A stretch of 8,539 nt of DNA from Nitrospinota bacterium (lineage in GTDB: Bacteria > Nitrospinota_A > JADGAW01): assembly GCA_015231815.1 (NCBI GenBank), contig JADGAW010000083.1:1-8539 (forward strand), written 5' to 3'. The position numbers and the translations under genes were made by a program. Positions 7,530 to 8,539 of this stretch are shown piece after piece. How positions within the stretch are numbered: position 1 is the stretch's first letter; every line of letters starts with the position of its first letter. The notes beneath the pieces were generated by a model. The model saw only the letters and a list, made by a program, of their open reading frames with translations. It was not told where the DNA came from and searched no databases.

Positions 7530-7552
7530 TTTTTGTCAAATTAAGTTAATAA

Positions 7553-8539
7553 ATGTTGAGGCAACCAGAGAACACAAGAACGAAACATGTCATTCTTTTT
7601 GTAATTATTTCAATTTTTACGATTTTTGTTTATTCCAAACAGTTTGGTATTTGGTATTGGGGGGATGATTACCTGACAGTTGCAGCTGGTGGAACGGGCG
7701 GAATTCTTGAAAAATCTGCTGTAACAATTGACTGGCTTCATGTAGCACAAAACAGGTTTCAACCGGTACGCTTGTTTTTCGCCACCTTAGTAGAAGATTT
7801 AGTAGAAGAGGAGCATAGTTTTTATTTTAGCCTTTTACTTCATCTTCTGAATATTGCCTTACTGTACCGCTTACTTCTACGCTTTAGAGTTCCCCTAACA
7901 TACATGTACCCGATAGTCATTTTGTTCTCTGTTTATGGGGTAAACAGGTACATAGAGGGAGTTCATGTTTCCTTTGGCGGAGCTTTGTTTAATTCTTTTC
8001 TGATTTTATCGACACTTTTATCTCTCCTTCATGGATTAGAGGCAAAAGATGGCAGGAAAAAAGTCACGTTTATTCTACTTTCCTATATTCCTTTTTATGG
8101 ACTGGCATTCTCGTACGAGGTTGCATTTCCCCTTATTGTTACGGTATTTTTTGTGTTCTATGTCTTTAATTTTCTTAATCAATCAAAAAGTATTAAAGAA
8201 CATTGGAAGGAGCTTTTTTACCTTGTACCTTATGTCATTGCCCTTCTTCTCTATTTGGTTACTAAAGGAATGTCCATTTCATCTGGTTATGAAGGAGCTC
8301 AGGTTGACATTGGTCTTAATATTCTTATTCGCTTTAAAAGCTATGTCTCAGTATTGTTGGATTCTTTATTTATTTATGAAAGTGATGACTGGGGAGGAAT
8401 TCTAGCATCTCTCGTAATATATTATGTTGGTGCGTTTATCTTATTAAAAAAACACAACGAACAGGAGTATCCTTTTTGGAAGTTTCGTACCATAAGAGAA
8501 TATCTGACCTTTTTCATCTTTTCCCTTATCTTTTTTCTT
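7553..8539 (+). CDS. GT-C-like membrane protein, paralogue of the 796-residue gene, partial (3' end beyond window)
   Basis: The frame is open for 329 codons from ATG 7553 to the last base, so the C-terminus lies outside the window. TAA immediately before the ATG in the same frame excludes a longer form; no Shine-Dalgarno is present. It aligns without gaps to the divergent 796-residue protein over residues 1-270, with about 154 identities by eye (57%). It shares WYWGDDY with D38-D39, QNRFQPVRLF (66-75), IVILFSVYGVNRYIEGVHV (121-139), FSYEVAFPL (186-194) and SSGYEGAQ (243-250). After 270 the match drops, resuming weakly with a one-residue shift near W280. Membrane segments are near 12-29, 92-110, 115-132, 143-160, 171-207, 222-239, 281-298 and 316-329. 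Its probable role is the same GT-C-type sugar transfer or polymerisation, with a different acceptor or linkage as a guess. Confidence 0.85.
   Translation, partial: MLRQPENTRTKHVILFVIISIFTIFVYSKQFGIWYWGDDYLTVAAGGTGGILEKSAVTIDWLHVAQNRFQPVRLFFATLVEDLVEEEHSFYFSLLLHLLNIALLYRLLLRFRVPLTYMYPIVILFSVYGVNRYIEGVHVSFGGALFNSFLILSTLLSLLHGLEAKDGRKKVTFILLSYIPFYGLAFSYEVAFPLIVTVFFVFYVFNFLNQSKSIKEHWKELFYLVPYVIALLLYLVTKGMSISSGYEGAQVDIGLNILIRFKSYVSVLLDSLFIYESDDWGGILASLVIYYVGAFILLKKHNEQEYPFWKFRTIREYLTFFIFSLIFFL

Noticed and set aside
7534..7539. Perfect TTGACA on the minus strand in the divergent gap
   Set aside because: No -10 hexamer lies at 16-18 bp; the nearest TATTTT is about 20 bp away, so it was not called a promoter.
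8049..8405. Plus-strand open frame of 118 codons
   Set aside because: It lies in another frame of the partial membrane paralogue, whose frame is open through the whole stretch and aligns with the 796-residue protein.

Overview
This is an AT-rich bacterial window with no RNA genes, CRISPR array or recognisable insertion sequence. An AmpG-type muropeptide permease points to a Gram-negative (diderm) bacterium that recycles peptidoglycan. I cannot name the lineage. Stop codons at the intact gene ends are a standard mix of TAA, TAG and TGA.

Left part (1-2569): a strong 48-nt hairpin at the edge, a 69-residue protein that is only the C-terminal domain of PhnA/YjdM, and a 606-residue cobalamin-binding-type radical SAM protein. 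The latter has an uncharacterised C-terminal extension that may be a lipid-binding (SCP2-like) domain. Both genes are on the plus strand.

Middle (2570-3430, minus strand): a small degraded module. A 71-residue protein with a strong ribosome binding site and a faint SAP/Rho-N-like motif is followed by the remains of an ImmA/IrrE-type metallopeptidase. The peptidase keeps its HELGH zinc motif but is broken by two in-frame TAA codons. This looks like the residue of a mobile-element or toxin-antitoxin-like control pair.

Right part (3614-8539): ampG and, upstream of it on the same strand, a 796-residue membrane protein. The latter has a GT-C-type glycosyltransferase layout: a DD motif in the first outer loop, about eleven membrane segments, and a large extracytoplasmic C-terminal region ending in a probable beta-sandwich. 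Facing it across a 197-bp gap is a close paralogue that runs off the window end (329 residues visible). The two are about 57% identical without gaps over their first 270 residues, then diverge. The gap holds a perfect 14-bp palindrome, a 6-bp inverted repeat and a pair of 13-bp near-identical direct repeats, all candidate regulatory sites. This divergent pair, probably acting on cell-surface glycans, is the most interesting part of the window.

The four larger intact genes start after AT-rich sequence with no Shine-Dalgarno motif, while the two small genes have one.
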